64,000 nt of DNA from Citrobacter sp. 18056 (GTDB lineage: Bacteria; Pseudomonadota; Gammaproteobacteria; Enterobacterales; Enterobacteriaceae): the NCBI GenBank assembly GCA_902706235.1, contig CACSJR010000014.1, positions 1 through 64,000 on the forward strand, read 5' to 3'. This document shows, piece after piece, positions 35,748 through 46,380 of this stretch (positions within the stretch are counted from its first letter, which is position 1; each line of letters begins with the position of its first letter). The position numbers and the translations under genes were made by a program. The notes under the pieces were generated by a model, which did not search any database, was not told where the DNA came from, and saw only the letters and a list, made by a program, of their open reading frames with translations.

Positions 35748-36233
35748 TTATTTCGACTGCAACATCTTCATCGTGGCGTCGATATCAATCTCATCTTCCG
35801 AGAAGATGTGCGTCGTTCCCTGGAAAGTGGTGATAACCAGCTTTTTCAGGGTGCGCATTTCGCCTGGTTTTGGCGCCGCTTTCGGGCGAATGTTGTGCAT
35901 CAGTGCGCCAACCGACAGCACCGCGTTCTCTTTATCAATCCCGACTTCAGCAGGCACTTCTTCGTTGAAGGAGAGGAACGATTTAATCGCCGTGAGCTTG
36001 ATACGCTCGCCCGCGATATAAATGTATTTGCTCTCAGGATCGACCTTCACGGCGAACGCCGAGGGGCCTTTGTTGTTGGTGGTTGGCTCGAACGTCACCG
36101 TGGCGTCTTTCTTAATCAGCTCAGGGTTCGAGACCTTAATCACATGAAAATAGCGGTTCTCGCCGTTTTCATCTTTGATAAAACCGAAACCTTTGTCTTC
36201 AAACCAGGTTGTGATTGTCCCGCGCATCGCCAT
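35748..36233 (-). CDS. Cold-shock-domain protein
   Basis: 161 residues from the ATG at 36233, which has AGGTGG just upstream; a GTG two codons earlier lacks one. Residues 1 to about 65 form a cold-shock domain with RNP motifs (RGTITTWFEDKGFGFIKDE, NRYFHVIKV), expected to bind single-stranded RNA or DNA. The remaining roughly 95 residues (YIYIAGERIKLTAIKSF to the end) are a conserved enterobacterial extension of unknown role. I do not know an accepted gene name. It follows the tdc operon on the same strand but is separated from it by a strong terminator. Confidence 0.85.
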   Translation of the reverse strand: MAMRGTITTWFEDKGFGFIKDENGENRYFHVIKVSNPELIKKDATVTFEPTTNNKGPSAFAVKVDPESKYIYIAGERIKLTAIKSFLSFNEEVPAEVGIDKENAVLSVGALMHNIRPKAAPKPGEMRTLKKLVITTFQGTTHIFSEDEIDIDATMKMLQSK

Positions 36234-36386
36234 TACCACCTAATAAATCGTTAAACATGTCAAAAATTGCAGCGCGCAGTTTAATGCAGAATCCCTGCGT
36301 CGACCATGTCTTTAGTTTAAGTCTGAACGATTATTCGCCAGCGCGCCAGACAACAGGCGGGGAATTAACGCGGAGTGAGGAAGAGT

Positions 36387-36421
36387 AAAAAAAAGGGGCG
36401 CCTTCCAAGCGGAGTCGCCCC
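36387..36421 (-). terminator. Terminator of the tdc operon
   Basis: On the minus strand GGGGCG..CGCCCC (36421-36395) is followed by eight T (36394-36387), about 20 bases beyond tdcE. Confidence 0.9.
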
Positions 36422-36440
36422 GATGACTATGATGACGGTT

Positions 36441-38735
36441 TTAAATCGCCTGGGTGAATGTCCGTGAAATCACATCCTGCTGCTGCTCGCGGGTCAGTGC
36501 GTTAAATCGCACCGCATAACCGGAGACGCGAATCGTCAGGTTCGGGTAATTGTCCGGGTGTTCAATGGCGTCCATCAACATGTCGCGGTTCATCACGTTG
36601 ACGTTCAGATGCTGCCCGCCTTCAATGCGCTCCTCATGATGGAAATAGCCGTCGAGCAGCCCGACGAGGTTGGTTTTGCGACTGCCCTCTTCCTTACCGA
36701 GCGCTGCGGGGACTATCGAGAAGGTGTAGGAAATGCCGTCTTTGGCATAGGTGAACGGCAGTTTTGCCACTGACGTCAGCGAGGCCACCGCGCCTTTGCG
36801 ATCGCGGCCGTGCATGGGGTTCGCGCCCGGCGCAAACGGCGTCCCACCCCGACGTCCGTCCGGCGTGTTGCCGGTTTTCTGCCCGTACACCACGTTAGAG
36901 GTGATGGTCAGCACCGACTGAGTCGGCACCGCATTGCGGTAAGTCGGCAGCGCGCTAATCTTCTTCATAAAGCGCTCTACCAAATCGCAGGCAATGTCGT
37001 CCACGCGGTCGTCGTTGTTGCCGTACTGCGGGTAGTCGCCTTCGATAACGAAGTCCACCGCCAGGCCGTTGTGGTCACGAACCGGGCTCACTTTCGCGTA
37101 CTTAATCGCCGACAGCGAATCCGCCGCCACTGACAAGCCGGCGATCCCACAGGCCATGGTGCGATAAACATCGCGGTCGTGCAGCGCCATCAGCGAGGCC
37201 TCATAGCTATATTTATCATGCATATAGTGAATGAGATTCAGCGCGCTGATGTACTGTGTCGCCAGCCAGTCCATAAAGTGGTCGAGGCTGCTCATGACGG
37301 TGTCGTAATCCAGCACGTCGTCCATCAGCGGGGCCGTTTTCGGCCCGACCTGGATTTTGAGCTTCTCGTCCACGCCACCGTTAATCGCATACAACAGCGT
37401 TTTTGCCAGGTTGGCACGCGCGCCAAAGAACTGCATCTGCTTACCGATCACCATCGGGCTGACACAGCAGGCAATCGCATAGTCATCGCTGTCGAAATCG
37501 CTGCGCATCAGATCGTCGTTTTCATACTGCAATGAAGAGGTGACGATAGACATCTGCGCGGCGTATTTCTTGAAGGCAATCGGCAGCGCTTCCGACCACA
37601 GAATGGTCAGGTTCGGCTCCGGCGCGGGCCCCATGGTGTGCAGGGTATGCAAGTAGCGGAAAGCAGTTTTCGTCACCAGCGTGCGGCCATCAAGACTCAT
37701 GCCGCCAATCACTTCGGTGGCCCAGATAGGGTCGCCGGAGAACAGCGTGTCGAACTCCGGCGTGCGCAGGAAACGCACCATCCGGATCTTCATAATGAAG
37801 TGATCGACCAGCTCCTGGGCATCTTTCTCATTCAGGTGACCGGCCTGCTTATCGCGTTCAATGTAAATATCGAGGAACGCGGTGGTGCGGCCGAGCGACA
37901 TCGCGCCGCCGTTCTGCGATTTCACCGCTGCCAGATAAGCAAAATAGACCCACTGCACCGCCTCCTGCGCGGTCTGCGCCGGGCGGGAAATGTCATAGCC
38001 ATATTTGGCGGCCATTTCCTGAATCTGTAATAGTGCGCGCCGGTGTTCAGACAGTTCTTCACGCAGGCGAATGGTGGCTTCCAGATCTTCGCCACGCTCC
38101 ATCGCGCCCTGCAAATCAGCAAACTGCAGTTCACGTTCGCGCACCAGATACGTAATGCCGTACAGCGCCACGCGGCGATAGTCGCCGATGATGCGCCCGC
38201 GCCCGTAACCGTCCGGCAAACCGGTCAGCACGCCCGATTTACGGCAGCGCATCATTTCCGGGGAATAGACGTCAAACACGCCCTGGTTATGGGTTTTACG
38301 CAGCGACGTGAACTGGTATTCAAACTGCGCATCCATTTCACGGCCGTAAGCGTCGAACGAGCTTTTGATCATGTTGATGCCACCAAACGGATGCAGCGCA
38401 CGCTTGAGCGGTTTGTCAGTCTGCAAGCCGACTATTTTTTCCAGCGGCTGGTCGATGTAGCCCGCATCATGGGCGGTGATGGTGGTTGCGACGTTGGTAT
38501 CAAAATCCACCGGCGCATGGGTGGCGTTTTCCTGGCGAATGCCCGCCATCACCTTTTCCCACAGCGCCGTAGTGGCCGGCGTGGCGTCAGCGAGAAAAGA
38601 TTCATCGCCTTCGTAAGGGGTGTAGTTTTGCTGAATAAAATCACGAACGTTAATACTGTGCTTCCATTCCATGCCGTTAAATCCCTGCCAGGCATCGGTA
38701 TAATGCATATCGTTTATGTCGATATTAACCTTCAT
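36441..38735 (-). CDS. tdcE: 2-ketobutyrate/pyruvate formate-lyase
   Basis: 764 residues, the E. coli TdcE length. It is a glycyl-radical enzyme: the double-cysteine active site is in [12 protein letters not shown] and the glycyl radical loop is RVSGYAVRF near the C-terminus. It cleaves 2-ketobutyrate with CoA to propionyl-CoA and formate under anaerobiosis, after activation by a PflA-type radical-SAM enzyme encoded elsewhere. It ends the operon; tdcF and tdcG of E. coli are not present after it. The gene follows tdcD with a 31-base gap. Confidence 0.96.
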   Translation of the reverse strand: MKVNIDINDMHYTDAWQGFNGMEWKHSINVRDFIQQNYTPYEGDESFLADATPATTALWEKVMAGIRQENATHAPVDFDTNVATTITAHDAGYIDQPLEKIVGLQTDKPLKRALHPFGGINMIKSSFDAYGREMDAQFEYQFTSLRKTHNQGVFDVYSPEMMRCRKSGVLTGLPDGYGRGRIIGDYRRVALYGITYLVRERELQFADLQGAMERGEDLEATIRLREELSEHRRALLQIQEMAAKYGYDISRPAQTAQEAVQWVYFAYLAAVKSQNGGAMSLGRTTAFLDIYIERDKQAGHLNEKDAQELVDHFIMKIRMVRFLRTPEFDTLFSGDPIWATEVIGGMSLDGRTLVTKTAFRYLHTLHTMGPAPEPNLTILWSEALPIAFKKYAAQMSIVTSSLQYENDDLMRSDFDSDDYAIACCVSPMVIGKQMQFFGARANLAKTLLYAINGGVDEKLKIQVGPKTAPLMDDVLDYDTVMSSLDHFMDWLATQYISALNLIHYMHDKYSYEASLMALHDRDVYRTMACGIAGLSVAADSLSAIKYAKVSPVRDHNGLAVDFVIEGDYPQYGNNDDRVDDIACDLVERFMKKISALPTYRNAVPTQSVLTITSNVVYGQKTGNTPDGRRGGTPFAPGANPMHGRDRKGAVASLTSVAKLPFTYAKDGISYTFSIVPAALGKEEGSRKTNLVGLLDGYFHHEERIEGGQHLNVNVMNRDMLMDAIEHPDNYPNLTIRVSGYAVRFNALTREQQQDVISRTFTQAI

Positions 38736-38766
38736 TTCTGAGCTCTCTGTTATTCAACTTTCTATT

Positions 38767-39978
38767 TCAGGAAAGTGCGTATTCAGCAGAGAAATTCATT
38801 TCCCCTAACTGAATGGCATCGAGTGCAATCATCTTTTCTTCATTGGTCGGAATAACGGCGCAGGCGACCGCCGAATTTGCGCCGGAAATAATCCGTTCCT
38901 CGCTTCCACGCAGGGCGTTTTTATCTTCGTCCAGCGTCAGGGAAAACACCTGCAAATGCGCCATCACCAGTTGGCGAATTAACGTGGAGTTTTCGCCGAT
39001 CCCGCCGGTAAAAATAATGCCGTCGAGGCGGTGTAATGAAGCAGCGTGTCCGGCAATATGGCGCGCGATGCGATGCACAAAAGTCTGAATGGCGAGCCGG
39101 GCGTGAGTGTGCCCGTCGTGCCACGCCTTTTCGAGCGTGCGCATATCCGACGAAAGCCCGGAAATGCCCAGCAACCCGGACTCCTTATTCACGACCCGCT
39201 CCAGATCACTGAAGCTTTGCCCGGTCTGTTCGGCAATCCACGCCATCGCACCGAAATCGACGTCGCCGCAGCGGGTGCCCATCATCAGCCCTTCCAGCGG
39301 CGTCATGCCCATTGAGGTATCCACGCTGCGCCCGTTACGAACCGCGCAAATCGACGCGCCGTTCCCCAGGTGCGCAATCACCAGCCCGGAATCCTCTTCA
39401 TTCAGGCCCAGCAGGGTATGCGCCTGCTGGTTGACATAGCGATGCGAGGTGCCGTGAAAGCCGTAGCGACGCACGCCCAGCGCTTCAAAATAGTGCCACG
39501 GCAGACCGTACAGATACGCGTGCGGCTCCAGCGTCTGGTGGAAACTGGTGTCAAACACCGCCACCTGTTGCACACCGGGGAACAAACGCTGCGCCGCCTC
39601 CACGCCGCTGAGGTTGGCGTAGTTGTGCAACGGTGCCAGCGGCGAGACTTCACGGATTTGGGCAATAACCTCGTCGGTAATCCGCACCGATTCGCTGAAA
39701 ATACTGCCGCCGTGGGCGATACGGTGGCCAATTAAGGCCACGCTGTCGATCAGAGCGCGTTTTTCCAGTTCGCTGGCAATCGCCTGCAACGCACATTCGT
39801 AGGTTGGGTAAGCCAGCGTCGCAGGCTCACCTCCGTTCACCGTGAGGGCTGCGCCTTCATTATTGATGCCGTCCGCGAGGCCGGTCAGCAATACGTCCTG
39901 GCTTAGTGCATCCAGTACCGAAAACTTAATCGATGAGGATCCACAGTTAATGACCAGCACTACCGGAAATTCAATCAT
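38767..39978 (-). CDS. tdcD: Propionate kinase
   Basis: 403 residues of the acetate/propionate kinase family: [17 protein letters not shown] at the N-terminus, [58 protein letters not shown], and FTGGIGENS for the nucleotide site. It converts propionyl phosphate plus ADP to propionate and ATP, giving the energy yield of threonine fermentation. It lies between tdcC (21-base gap) and tdcE in the usual order. Confidence 0.95.
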   Translation of the reverse strand: MIEFPVVLVINCGSSSIKFSVLDALSQDVLLTGLADGINNEGAALTVNGGEPATLAYPTYECALQAIASELEKRALIDSVALIGHRIAHGGSIFSESVRITDEVIAQIREVSPLAPLHNYANLSGVEAAQRLFPGVQQVAVFDTSFHQTLEPHAYLYGLPWHYFEALGVRRYGFHGTSHRYVNQQAHTLLGLNEEDSGLVIAHLGNGASICAVRNGRSVDTSMGMTPLEGLMMGTRCGDVDFGAMAWIAEQTGQSFSDLERVVNKESGLLGISGLSSDMRTLEKAWHDGHTHARLAIQTFVHRIARHIAGHAASLHRLDGIIFTGGIGENSTLIRQLVMAHLQVFSLTLDEDKNALRGSEERIISGANSAVACAVIPTNEEKMIALDAIQLGEMNFSAEYALS

Positions 39979-39999
39979 TTACGACTCCATCATCCTTGA

Positions 40000-41331
40000 T
40001 CAGAACAGCTTATAAACGATGTTCAGAATGGTCAGGAAACCAATGGCGGTGACAAAAATGTTGTCCGCCTTCCCTTTGAATTTCGCCAGCGCCGGGACTT
40101 TACGAATCGCGAACATCGGCAGCAGGCACAGCAGCGAGGCGATAATCGGCGCGCCCATCGCTTCAATCAAATCGAGGATATTCGGGTTGGCGTATGCCAC
40201 CACCCAGGTCGAGCCCATGATGAAAATCATGCTCAGGGTGTTCAGTTTGCGGCTGGTGATTTTGGTCTTGTCGCCTTTGTAACCGAACTTAAGGATCAGC
40301 CCGTTCAGCCCTTCCAGGGTACCGAGGTAGTGGCCGAAGAAGGATTTGAAGATAGCGACCAGTGCGATAATCGATGCGCCGTATTCCAGCACGGTGGCGA
40401 ACGTGGTTTTCTGTCCGGTCATCGACGCGAAGTGGTTCGCGAGGTAGGAGAGCACCGGAATGTTTTGCGCTTTGGCTTCCACCATGTTTGCCGGCGAGAG
40501 CGTGAACAGGCAGCTAAAGGCGAAGAACATCACCACCGCGACCATCAACATACTGGCGCGACCGATGATTTTGGAACACTTCTTCTCGGTGTAATCACGG
40601 CCAAACTCCCCTTCGTACTCTTCGCGCTTGGAGACCACAAAAGAGGACACAATCGGCGAGAAGTTGAAGGAGAACACCATGATAGAAATACCCAGCCACA
40701 CGGTCACCAGAATGCCGTCGTGTCCGGTCAAGGCGATATCGCTGAGGTTAACCTGGTCAATCACCGCGGAGTTCCAGTAAGGGATCAGCGACAGCGAAAT
40801 CAGCACCAGACAGGCAATAAACGGAAACACCAGGAAACTCATCACCTTGACCATCAGGTCTTTGCCGAACCAGATAATGAACGCCATCACCAACAGCAGG
40901 AACAGCGCCACCAGACCACGGTTGAGCGGCATCAGTTGAAGCTGGTTTTCCCAGAAGGTCATGAAGGTGTTGGTTATCGTGACCCCGTAAATCCACAGCA
41001 GCGGGCAAATCGCAAAGAAGTAAAGGAAGGTAATGACGACGCCGCCGGTTTTGCCGAAGTGTTCTTCGACGGTTTCGGTGATGTTGCCGGACGGATTGCT
41101 TCCCGAAAGACACAACCGCGCCAGCGCCCGGTGACAGTAAAAGGCAATCGGATACGCCAGCACCAGCATCAGTAAAATTGGGATCAGGCCACCGTAACCG
41201 GCACGGATTGGGAAAAACAGCACCCCTGCCCCGATAGCGGTGCCAAACAGACCCAGCGTCCAGGTGGTGTCAGATTTGCGCCAGGCCGACGCTTTGTCGG
41301 TACTGGCAATGAGGGTTTCTGCATTGCTCAT
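40000..41331 (-). CDS. tdcC: Threonine/serine:proton symporter
   Basis: 443 residues, the E. coli TdcC length, with 11 hydrophobic segments of the HAAAP/STP amino-acid family. Recognisable parts are [21 protein letters not shown] near the start, [25 protein letters not shown] and [19 protein letters not shown]. It imports threonine and serine for TdcB. The start is 23 bases after the tdcB stop. Confidence 0.95.
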   Translation of the reverse strand: MSNAETLIASTDKASAWRKSDTTWTLGLFGTAIGAGVLFFPIRAGYGGLIPILLMLVLAYPIAFYCHRALARLCLSGSNPSGNITETVEEHFGKTGGVVITFLYFFAICPLLWIYGVTITNTFMTFWENQLQLMPLNRGLVALFLLLVMAFIIWFGKDLMVKVMSFLVFPFIACLVLISLSLIPYWNSAVIDQVNLSDIALTGHDGILVTVWLGISIMVFSFNFSPIVSSFVVSKREEYEGEFGRDYTEKKCSKIIGRASMLMVAVVMFFAFSCLFTLSPANMVEAKAQNIPVLSYLANHFASMTGQKTTFATVLEYGASIIALVAIFKSFFGHYLGTLEGLNGLILKFGYKGDKTKITSRKLNTLSMIFIMGSTWVVAYANPNILDLIEAMGAPIIASLLCLLPMFAIRKVPALAKFKGKADNIFVTAIGFLTILNIVYKLF

Positions 41332-41354
41332 AGTCGTTTCCTTTTCAAAAGAAA

Positions 41355-42344
41355 TTAAGCGTCAACTAAACCGGTAATTTGCGACACGCGGGACAGGTCG
41401 ATATTGCCGCCAGAAATGATGCTGACGGTTTTGCGCCCACGAATATGTTCATCAAGTTTGCCGCTGAGTAGCGCCGCCGAGGCCAGCGCGCCCGCGCCTT
41501 CGGTAATGACTTTATTGCGCTGGATGAGCGCCACCATGCTGCGGCGAATGTCGTCTTCGCTGACCAGCACAATGTCGTCCACCAGTTCGCGCACGATTTC
41601 AAAGGTCAGAATGCCTGGGCGGGAGACGTCGCAACCGTCCGCCAGCGTGGCGCAAGTGCGGTGGTTGGTGATCTCCCCGGCGCGGAACGAGGCCGCCATA
41701 CCGTGTACGTTTTCGGACTGCACGCCGATGATGCGGATGGTCGGGTTAATGGATTTAATTGCCGTGGCGATCCCCGCAATCAGGCCGCCGCCGCCGATCG
41801 GTACAATCACGTTATCGACGTCGTACAGATCCTGGAGGATCTCAAGCCCGATGGTGCCCTGCCCGGCGATAACCATTTTGTCGTCATACGGCGGAATGAA
41901 AATGCGCCCTTCCATTTCGACGATTTCGCTGGCGCGGGCGATAGTGTCGTTAAAGCTGTCACCGTGCAGCACCACTTCGGCGGAATAATCCGTGGTGGCT
42001 GCGACCTTCGATTTCGGCGCACTGCGCGGCATCACCACTTTGCCGTCGATGCCAAGCATCGCACAGGAGAGCGATACGCCCTGCGCGTGGTTCCCGGCGG
42101 AGCATGCCACGATGCCTTTGCGTTTTTCTGCGTCGGTCAAAGAACTTAATTTGTTAAATGCGCCACGGATTTTAAATGAGCCGGTGCGCTGCATATTTTC
42201 GAACTTGAGGTATATTTCGCCTTTGCAGCATTCGCTCAAATAATTAGAACGTGGCATCCCTGCTTTATATATTTTACCGATCAGACGTTTTTGCGCCATT
42301 TGAATATCATCAAGGGTGACGGGCAGATCGTATGTAATATGCAT
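41355..42344 (-). CDS. tdcB: Catabolic threonine dehydratase
   Basis: 329 residues, fold-type II PLP enzyme. The PLP lysine is in [18 protein letters not shown], the phosphate-binding glycine loop is [15 protein letters not shown], and [13 protein letters not shown] is the family asparagine loop. It deaminates threonine to 2-ketobutyrate and is AMP-activated in E. coli. No C-terminal ACT domain is present, as expected for the catabolic form. The 86-base gap to tdcA contains eight consecutive G on the plus strand (42374-42381). Confidence 0.96.
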   Translation of the reverse strand: MHITYDLPVTLDDIQMAQKRLIGKIYKAGMPRSNYLSECCKGEIYLKFENMQRTGSFKIRGAFNKLSSLTDAEKRKGIVACSAGNHAQGVSLSCAMLGIDGKVVMPRSAPKSKVAATTDYSAEVVLHGDSFNDTIARASEIVEMEGRIFIPPYDDKMVIAGQGTIGLEILQDLYDVDNVIVPIGGGGLIAGIATAIKSINPTIRIIGVQSENVHGMAASFRAGEITNHRTCATLADGCDVSRPGILTFEIVRELVDDIVLVSEDDIRRSMVALIQRNKVITEGAGALASAALLSGKLDEHIRGRKTVSIISGGNIDLSRVSQITGLVDA

Positions 42345-42430
42345 TTTATCCTCTTCTCAGGAATAAAAATAAAGGGGGGGGCAGAGCCTGTCTTCCAGCG
42401 CTCCAGAGTTAGTAATAATAAAAATTTAAA

Positions 42431-43369
42431 TCAGGCTAATTCGGCGAATTCTTTTCGCTTGCGACAATTATGCAGTGAATATTGTTTTGCCAGTTCGACT
42501 AATACTGAGGCGGATTTTTTAATTCGATAATTCTTTGACCAGATGGCAGCATAGCGCGCCACCGGCAGCACGTCTTCGACGGGCAGCGTAATAAACTGGT
42601 TTGAACCAAACGGGGCGGTCATGTCACACGGTATGACGGTCAGGAAATTGGCATTCAGAACCAGGTTGTAGATGGTGACGACGGAGTCGGTTTTAACGAT
42701 ATTCTCGGTGCTGATGTGGTGTTTTTCGAAGGTGGTGAGCAGCTCTTTATAGAATCCCATATCGGTTTGCGGCAGGACCCACTGTTCGTTTTGCAACGCG
42801 TCCAGCGTGGTCATGCCGGTGCATGTTCGGGATTTACTGGCCACCAGCACGAACTCGGATTCAAACAGCGGCTCGACGTGCAGATCCTGAAGCTGCATTT
42901 CATCGCTAAGGGTGCCGATGGCAAAATCCAGTCGCCCATCACGCAGCGCCGGGAGGAACGATGCCAGCTGTGCTTCGTACATCGACACCTGCGCCTTCGG
43001 GAATACCTCTTTGAATTTCTTCATCATGCTGGAAAGAAAGGTAAAGCCAATCAGCGACGGGAACCCGAAGGAAACGTCCACCACATGGCTACAGCTCAGG
43101 CTGTTAATCTCGCTCACCATGTTTTTCATTTCACGGGTGATGGACTCGGAATAGGAGAGTAAAACCTGGCCGGCACTGGTGAGCGTCACGCCGGTATTTT
43201 TCCGGACCATCAGCTCAATGCCAAAATAGGATTCGATGTCATTGATCGTTTTACTGACCGCAGGCTGGGTTAAACCAAGCTGTTTCGCCGCTGAGCCGAT
43301 AGAGCCACTTCTGATGACTTCCTGAAAAACCACCAGCTGCTGCGTTTTCGGTAAAATGATATTTTCCAT
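42431..43369 (-). CDS. tdcA: LysR-type activator of the tdc operon
   Basis: 312 residues from the ATG at 43369, the E. coli length, with AAGGGTGGA 6-7 bases upstream; the longer open frame to 43504 crosses the promoter. The N-terminal LysR helix-turn-helix is VVFQEVIRSGSIGSAAKQLGLTQPAVSKTINDIE, followed by a ligand-binding domain. It activates tdcABCDE in anaerobic, amino-acid-rich conditions with CRP, IHF and FNR-linked inputs. It is the first gene of the operon. Confidence 0.95.
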   Translation of the reverse strand: MENIILPKTQQLVVFQEVIRSGSIGSAAKQLGLTQPAVSKTINDIESYFGIELMVRKNTGVTLTSAGQVLLSYSESITREMKNMVSEINSLSCSHVVDVSFGFPSLIGFTFLSSMMKKFKEVFPKAQVSMYEAQLASFLPALRDGRLDFAIGTLSDEMQLQDLHVEPLFESEFVLVASKSRTCTGMTTLDALQNEQWVLPQTDMGFYKELLTTFEKHHISTENIVKTDSVVTIYNLVLNANFLTVIPCDMTAPFGSNQFITLPVEDVLPVARYAAIWSKNYRIKKSASVLVELAKQYSLHNCRKRKEFAELA

Positions 43370-43401
43370 CTTATCCACCCTTAATTTCCATTTCGCGGTG
43401 A

Positions 43402-43448
43402 ATTCTAGGCAATATAACCCCTTGGGGTATGTGCGATTACTCACAGTT
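43402..43448 (-). promoter_or_regulatory. tdc promoter with CRP site
   Basis: TGTGCGATTACTCACA (43430-43445) fits TGTG(A)-N6-TCACA, centred at 43437.5. A minus-strand -10, TAGAAT, at 43407-43402 gives a start near 43395, so CRP sits at about -42, as in the E. coli tdc promoter. Confidence 0.65.
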
Positions 43449-44089
43449 TGCCAGAAACCGTTTTTACACAACCTAACAAAATACAAAAAATCGTTATAAT
43501 TCATACCTTTGATTATTTTTCATCTGCATTTAGAGTGATTTTCATCAATAAATAAGAAGGGTATAAATTTATTTTATGGCGATAAAACATGACGTTTATG
43601 GTTATATTCCCCGCTTGCTCAAGGTTAACTTTCAATCAATTAGCGAGCAGGAAACAATCATTCATTAATCAATTATTTTTGTATTTATCAACATAAGCTA
43701 TAATGTCACACGTAAATAAAGGTTAAATTCAGATCAGGTTCGCACTATTATGTTAATCACAGCGCCGCAGCAATGTTTTGTTATCATTACCTAAGCTTGC
43801 TCTTAACATGCGATTAGAAATTAGAACATATTTACAACACTGCCTTTTCCCGTAAATTCAGGCTAATATTTTACATAACCTGACATTCCTAAGCATAAGA
43901 ATGAACTCAATTATGCCATGGCAGTCTTTTGTGCTCCATGTCGCATATTGAACATCTTGCAGCTTTCGGCGTGAGCGCAGGTTACCGGATTATTTTTAAA
44001 CAACACTCGGATTGTCGTATTAATGACCAGACAGCTAAGATCGGGCTTATCCTTCCTAATTTCTCCGCTTTCGCGCGGGTGGAGTCAGT
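43449..44089. other. AT-rich interval upstream of tdcA
   Basis: About 640 bases with many A/T runs. I see no tdcR homologue, RNA gene or repeat. The short frame at 43929 is not convincing. IHF and other nucleoid-protein sites of the tdc promoter are expected here, but I cannot place them with confidence. Confidence 0.5.
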
Positions 44090-44956
44090 ATGTTTGATTC
44101 AAAAATGGCGGACCTACGACAGGGGCGATGGAAAAAACGTCTTCCGCTGCTGGTCTTAAAAGGCGCACGCAGCGGTAATCCTTATGATTACTACGAGGTG
44201 CATCTGGTTGATGTCGACCGTAATCGCTATCAACTGGTGGGTTACAAGCATCGCACCGTGACACTTGCCCGCTGGGATTATGACGTGGGGCGCTATCTCG
44301 ACGAGCAGCGCATCAGCGTGGCGGAACTCGACGCTATGCAGGCAGAAATTATCCATCACCGCAGCTACGGGCCGGTGAGTTTCTCCGGCATTCTTGGCTT
44401 CAGCTTTAGCTATCGCACCCGTTTCGCCTATATCAAAACCCTGTTTAGCCGGGGCAAGGGCAAACTGGTGTCGACGTTTTTCGCCAATAAAGAACTGAAA
44501 AGCCGTGACCGCATCGCCCTGCTTAATCTGCTGGTGAATGAATACATTCAGCAGCGCCCATCGCGGCTCCACGCTGGCGTGCTGATCGATGAAGTGATCG
44601 AAATGCTGTACGGCAAGCTCTGGTACAAGCACATTCGCAATGAAGAGTTTCGCCGCAAAGTGAGACTGCTGCTGAAATCGCTGGTTATCACAGGGGATTT
44701 GGCGCAGAAAGATGACCGCTATTACGTGCAGCCGCAGTCCGTCGCGACGATCGTCGAATTTGAAAAAGAAGAGCGCCGCGTCAAGCAGCAGGACAAAATG
44801 CAGCGCAATTTCGTGCGCCTGATGATTGTCATCACCGCCTCTACGGCGCTGATCACCCTTGCGCTGCTCGGGCTGGCGGGTGTGGTCGATTTGCATAAAG
44901 TCTGGGACACCCTCAGCGACCTTAATCCATTCAGCGTCCTGATGAAGCTGATTTAA
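44090..44956 (+). CDS. Hypothetical protein with C-terminal membrane helix
   Basis: 288 residues, not recognised. GTGGAG lies 7 bases before the ATG; another in-frame ATG is five codons downstream. The N-terminal 230 residues are soluble and basic (RQGRWKKRLPLLVLKGARSG; YYVQPQSVATIVEFEKEERR), then a hydrophobic helix near residues 243-267 (LMIVITASTALITLALLGLAGVV) and a short tail. This is the layout of a tail-anchored inner-membrane protein. Codon use matches the chromosome. It is convergent with the next gene, which is also unrecognised, and lies between tdc and yqaE. Confidence 0.75.
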   Translation: MFDSKMADLRQGRWKKRLPLLVLKGARSGNPYDYYEVHLVDVDRNRYQLVGYKHRTVTLARWDYDVGRYLDEQRISVAELDAMQAEIIHHRSYGPVSFSGILGFSFSYRTRFAYIKTLFSRGKGKLVSTFFANKELKSRDRIALLNLLVNEYIQQRPSRLHAGVLIDEVIEMLYGKLWYKHIRNEEFRRKVRLLLKSLVITGDLAQKDDRYYVQPQSVATIVEFEKEERRVKQQDKMQRNFVRLMIVITASTALITLALLGLAGVVDLHKVWDTLSDLNPFSVLMKLI

Positions 44957-44971
44957 CGCCGCTTCCTCTAA

Positions 44972-45610
44972 TTATCTCTCCTGCCTCACCCACTGATAAA
45001 CAGGTACCCGGCGAAGGGTACCTGTCAGCGTATCGAACGCGTCCACTTCATCGGTGGAAATCTTCATGCCGGACTTTCTCAGGGTAGAAACATCCGCGGC
45101 GATACGCTGCATGCCAAACCAAAACAGGCCATCCAGCGCCGTAACCGGTAAACCAGCCTCCAGCGCCAGTCTCAGACGTTCGCGCGGGGCTTTCACCTGT
45201 TTCGCAATATTCTGATAGGAGGCTGTCGTGACATTTCCCGACTCAACCCGGCGTATGCGGTTGGAGAAACGGTAGCGGAACGTTTCCGGCACGTGGCTGA
45301 GATCGGCTTTGAGGCTATAAACGCAACCATAGCGGTTATCGCTGATGGTGACGGGTTTACGGCTGAGTTGCAGCTCAGCACGCAAACGGTCGATTAACTG
45401 CGGCGCGCGGATCAGTTGCAGGCGAAAAGGCAGCTCAAAACTGGTGACATAGTCCACGTTAAGCAAGGCCAGCCGCAAACGCGCCTCACTGCCTGCTTTT
45501 TCCTGTCGACACTCTTCAAGCACTTCAGCCCATTGCTGCGTCAGCCGTGGCGATTCATCCACTTGCGTAAACTGGTATTTTTCAATTTCATAATCGATGC
45601 GTGCTGCCAT
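44972..45610 (-). CDS. Hypothetical protein
   Basis: 212 residues, not recognised, no signal peptide or membrane segment. The sequence is rich in charged residues, with probable helical repeats (RLRLALLNVDYVTSFELPFRLQLI; RERLRLALEAGLPVTALDGLFWFGMQRIA). The middle KQVKAPRERLRLALEAG and the preceding YQNIAKQ could be a weak helix-turn-helix, but I would not assign DNA binding. Its stop is 15 bases from that of the convergent 288-residue gene. Confidence 0.7.
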   Translation of the reverse strand: MAARIDYEIEKYQFTQVDESPRLTQQWAEVLEECRQEKAGSEARLRLALLNVDYVTSFELPFRLQLIRAPQLIDRLRAELQLSRKPVTISDNRYGCVYSLKADLSHVPETFRYRFSNRIRRVESGNVTTASYQNIAKQVKAPRERLRLALEAGLPVTALDGLFWFGMQRIAADVSTLRKSGMKISTDEVDAFDTLTGTLRRVPVYQWVRQER

Positions 45611-45784
45611 GGATATTTCCTTACCCGCATACCCTCAATTTTCACTCACTTTACCGCATAAAACTTCCCCTGCGCTACGGCGCACAGGTGCGCAGCGTCC
45701 CGGATGGCTCTGCGCTGGCGTTTCGTCGGAGTGTTGAAGGGGGCAAAGCGGGCAGGTGTTAAAAGTCGGGTATTAAAGCACAGG

Positions 45785-45808
45785 CCCGGTGAGCGAAACG
45801 CCACCGGG
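45785..45808. repeat. REP-like palindrome
   Basis: CCCGGTG-AGCGAAACGC-CACCGGG, the stem and GCG(T/A)AA-type loop of enterobacterial REP elements, downstream of yqaE. Confidence 0.55.
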
Positions 45809-45810
45809 TA

Positions 45811-45833
45811 AAAAACGTCACTGATTGAAATCA
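45811..45833 (-). terminator. Terminator of yqaE
   Basis: On the minus strand ACTGATT-TC-AATCAGT overlaps the yqaE stop codon and is followed by GACG and a T-run. Confidence 0.6.
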
Positions 45834-45989
45834 GTCGCGCGTCTGAACCCAGAATGCGTGGATCAGACCCGGAATATAACCGAGCAGCGTCAGCACGATG
45901 TTAAGGATAAACGCCCAGCCAAATCCTTTACCCAGCAAAACGCCCAACGGTGGGATGAGAATGGTAAAAACGATGCGCCAGAAACCCAT
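45831..45989 (-). CDS. yqaE: Small PMP3-family membrane protein
   Basis: 52 residues, MGFWRIVFTILIPPLGVLLG followed by KGFGWAFILNIVLTLLGYIPG and LIHAFWVQTRD: two membrane helices in the PMP3/stress-induced hydrophobic family, with the family IPPLGV and GYIPG motifs. GGAG lies 5 bases before the ATG. Relatives affect membrane potential under stress; the exact role in enterobacteria is not settled. Confidence 0.93.
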   Translation of the reverse strand: MGFWRIVFTILIPPLGVLLGKGFGWAFILNIVLTLLGYIPGLIHAFWVQTRD

Positions 45990-46150
45990 AAAAACTCCAT
46001 GCAATTAGTCATGATAAAAAAGAGATACATCTCTAAGCGTAGCCATTGTCGCCCGTCCTGGCATTTTCACCCATCGCGTTTACCCTCTTTTACCTTTTTA
46101 ACCCTGCGTGCGCTAAGGTATAACGACAGGCAATAAAAAAGGAGAACACA

Positions 46151-46330
46151 ATGTATTCTGTTGGCGATCTGGTACAACCCAAAATGGGCGGCCCCAAAAT
46201 GAAAATCATCGAAATTCACGGCGACCAAATTGTGGCCGTTGCTGCAAGCGATGAACAGGGGGAGAAATATACCCTGAAAGCGGTAGATGTTGCTCCCTAC
46301 CATGAAGAAGGCGACTTTGGCGTCTGCTAA
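46151..46330 (+). CDS. YodC-family (DUF2158) small protein
   Basis: 59 residues, MYSVGDLVQPKMGGPKMKI at the start, then an SH3-like beta-barrel pattern (VGDLVQPKMGGPKM, then a short conserved turn near EGDFGVC). Preceded by AAGGAGAA. The DUF2158 family has no established function; its members are small cytoplasmic proteins. Its neighbours are yqaE and stpA. Confidence 0.85.
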   Translation: MYSVGDLVQPKMGGPKMKIIEIHGDQIVAVAASDEQGEKYTLKAVDVAPYHEEGDFGVC

Positions 46331-46380
46331 ATAAAAACGGTGAGGGAAACCTCACCGCCATCGTTGTTAACGCTTCAATC

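Noticed and set aside
43929..44159. Plus-strand 76-residue ORF before the 288-aa gene
   Set aside because: No Shine-Dalgarno, no motif, and it overlaps the better-supported start at 44090 in another frame.
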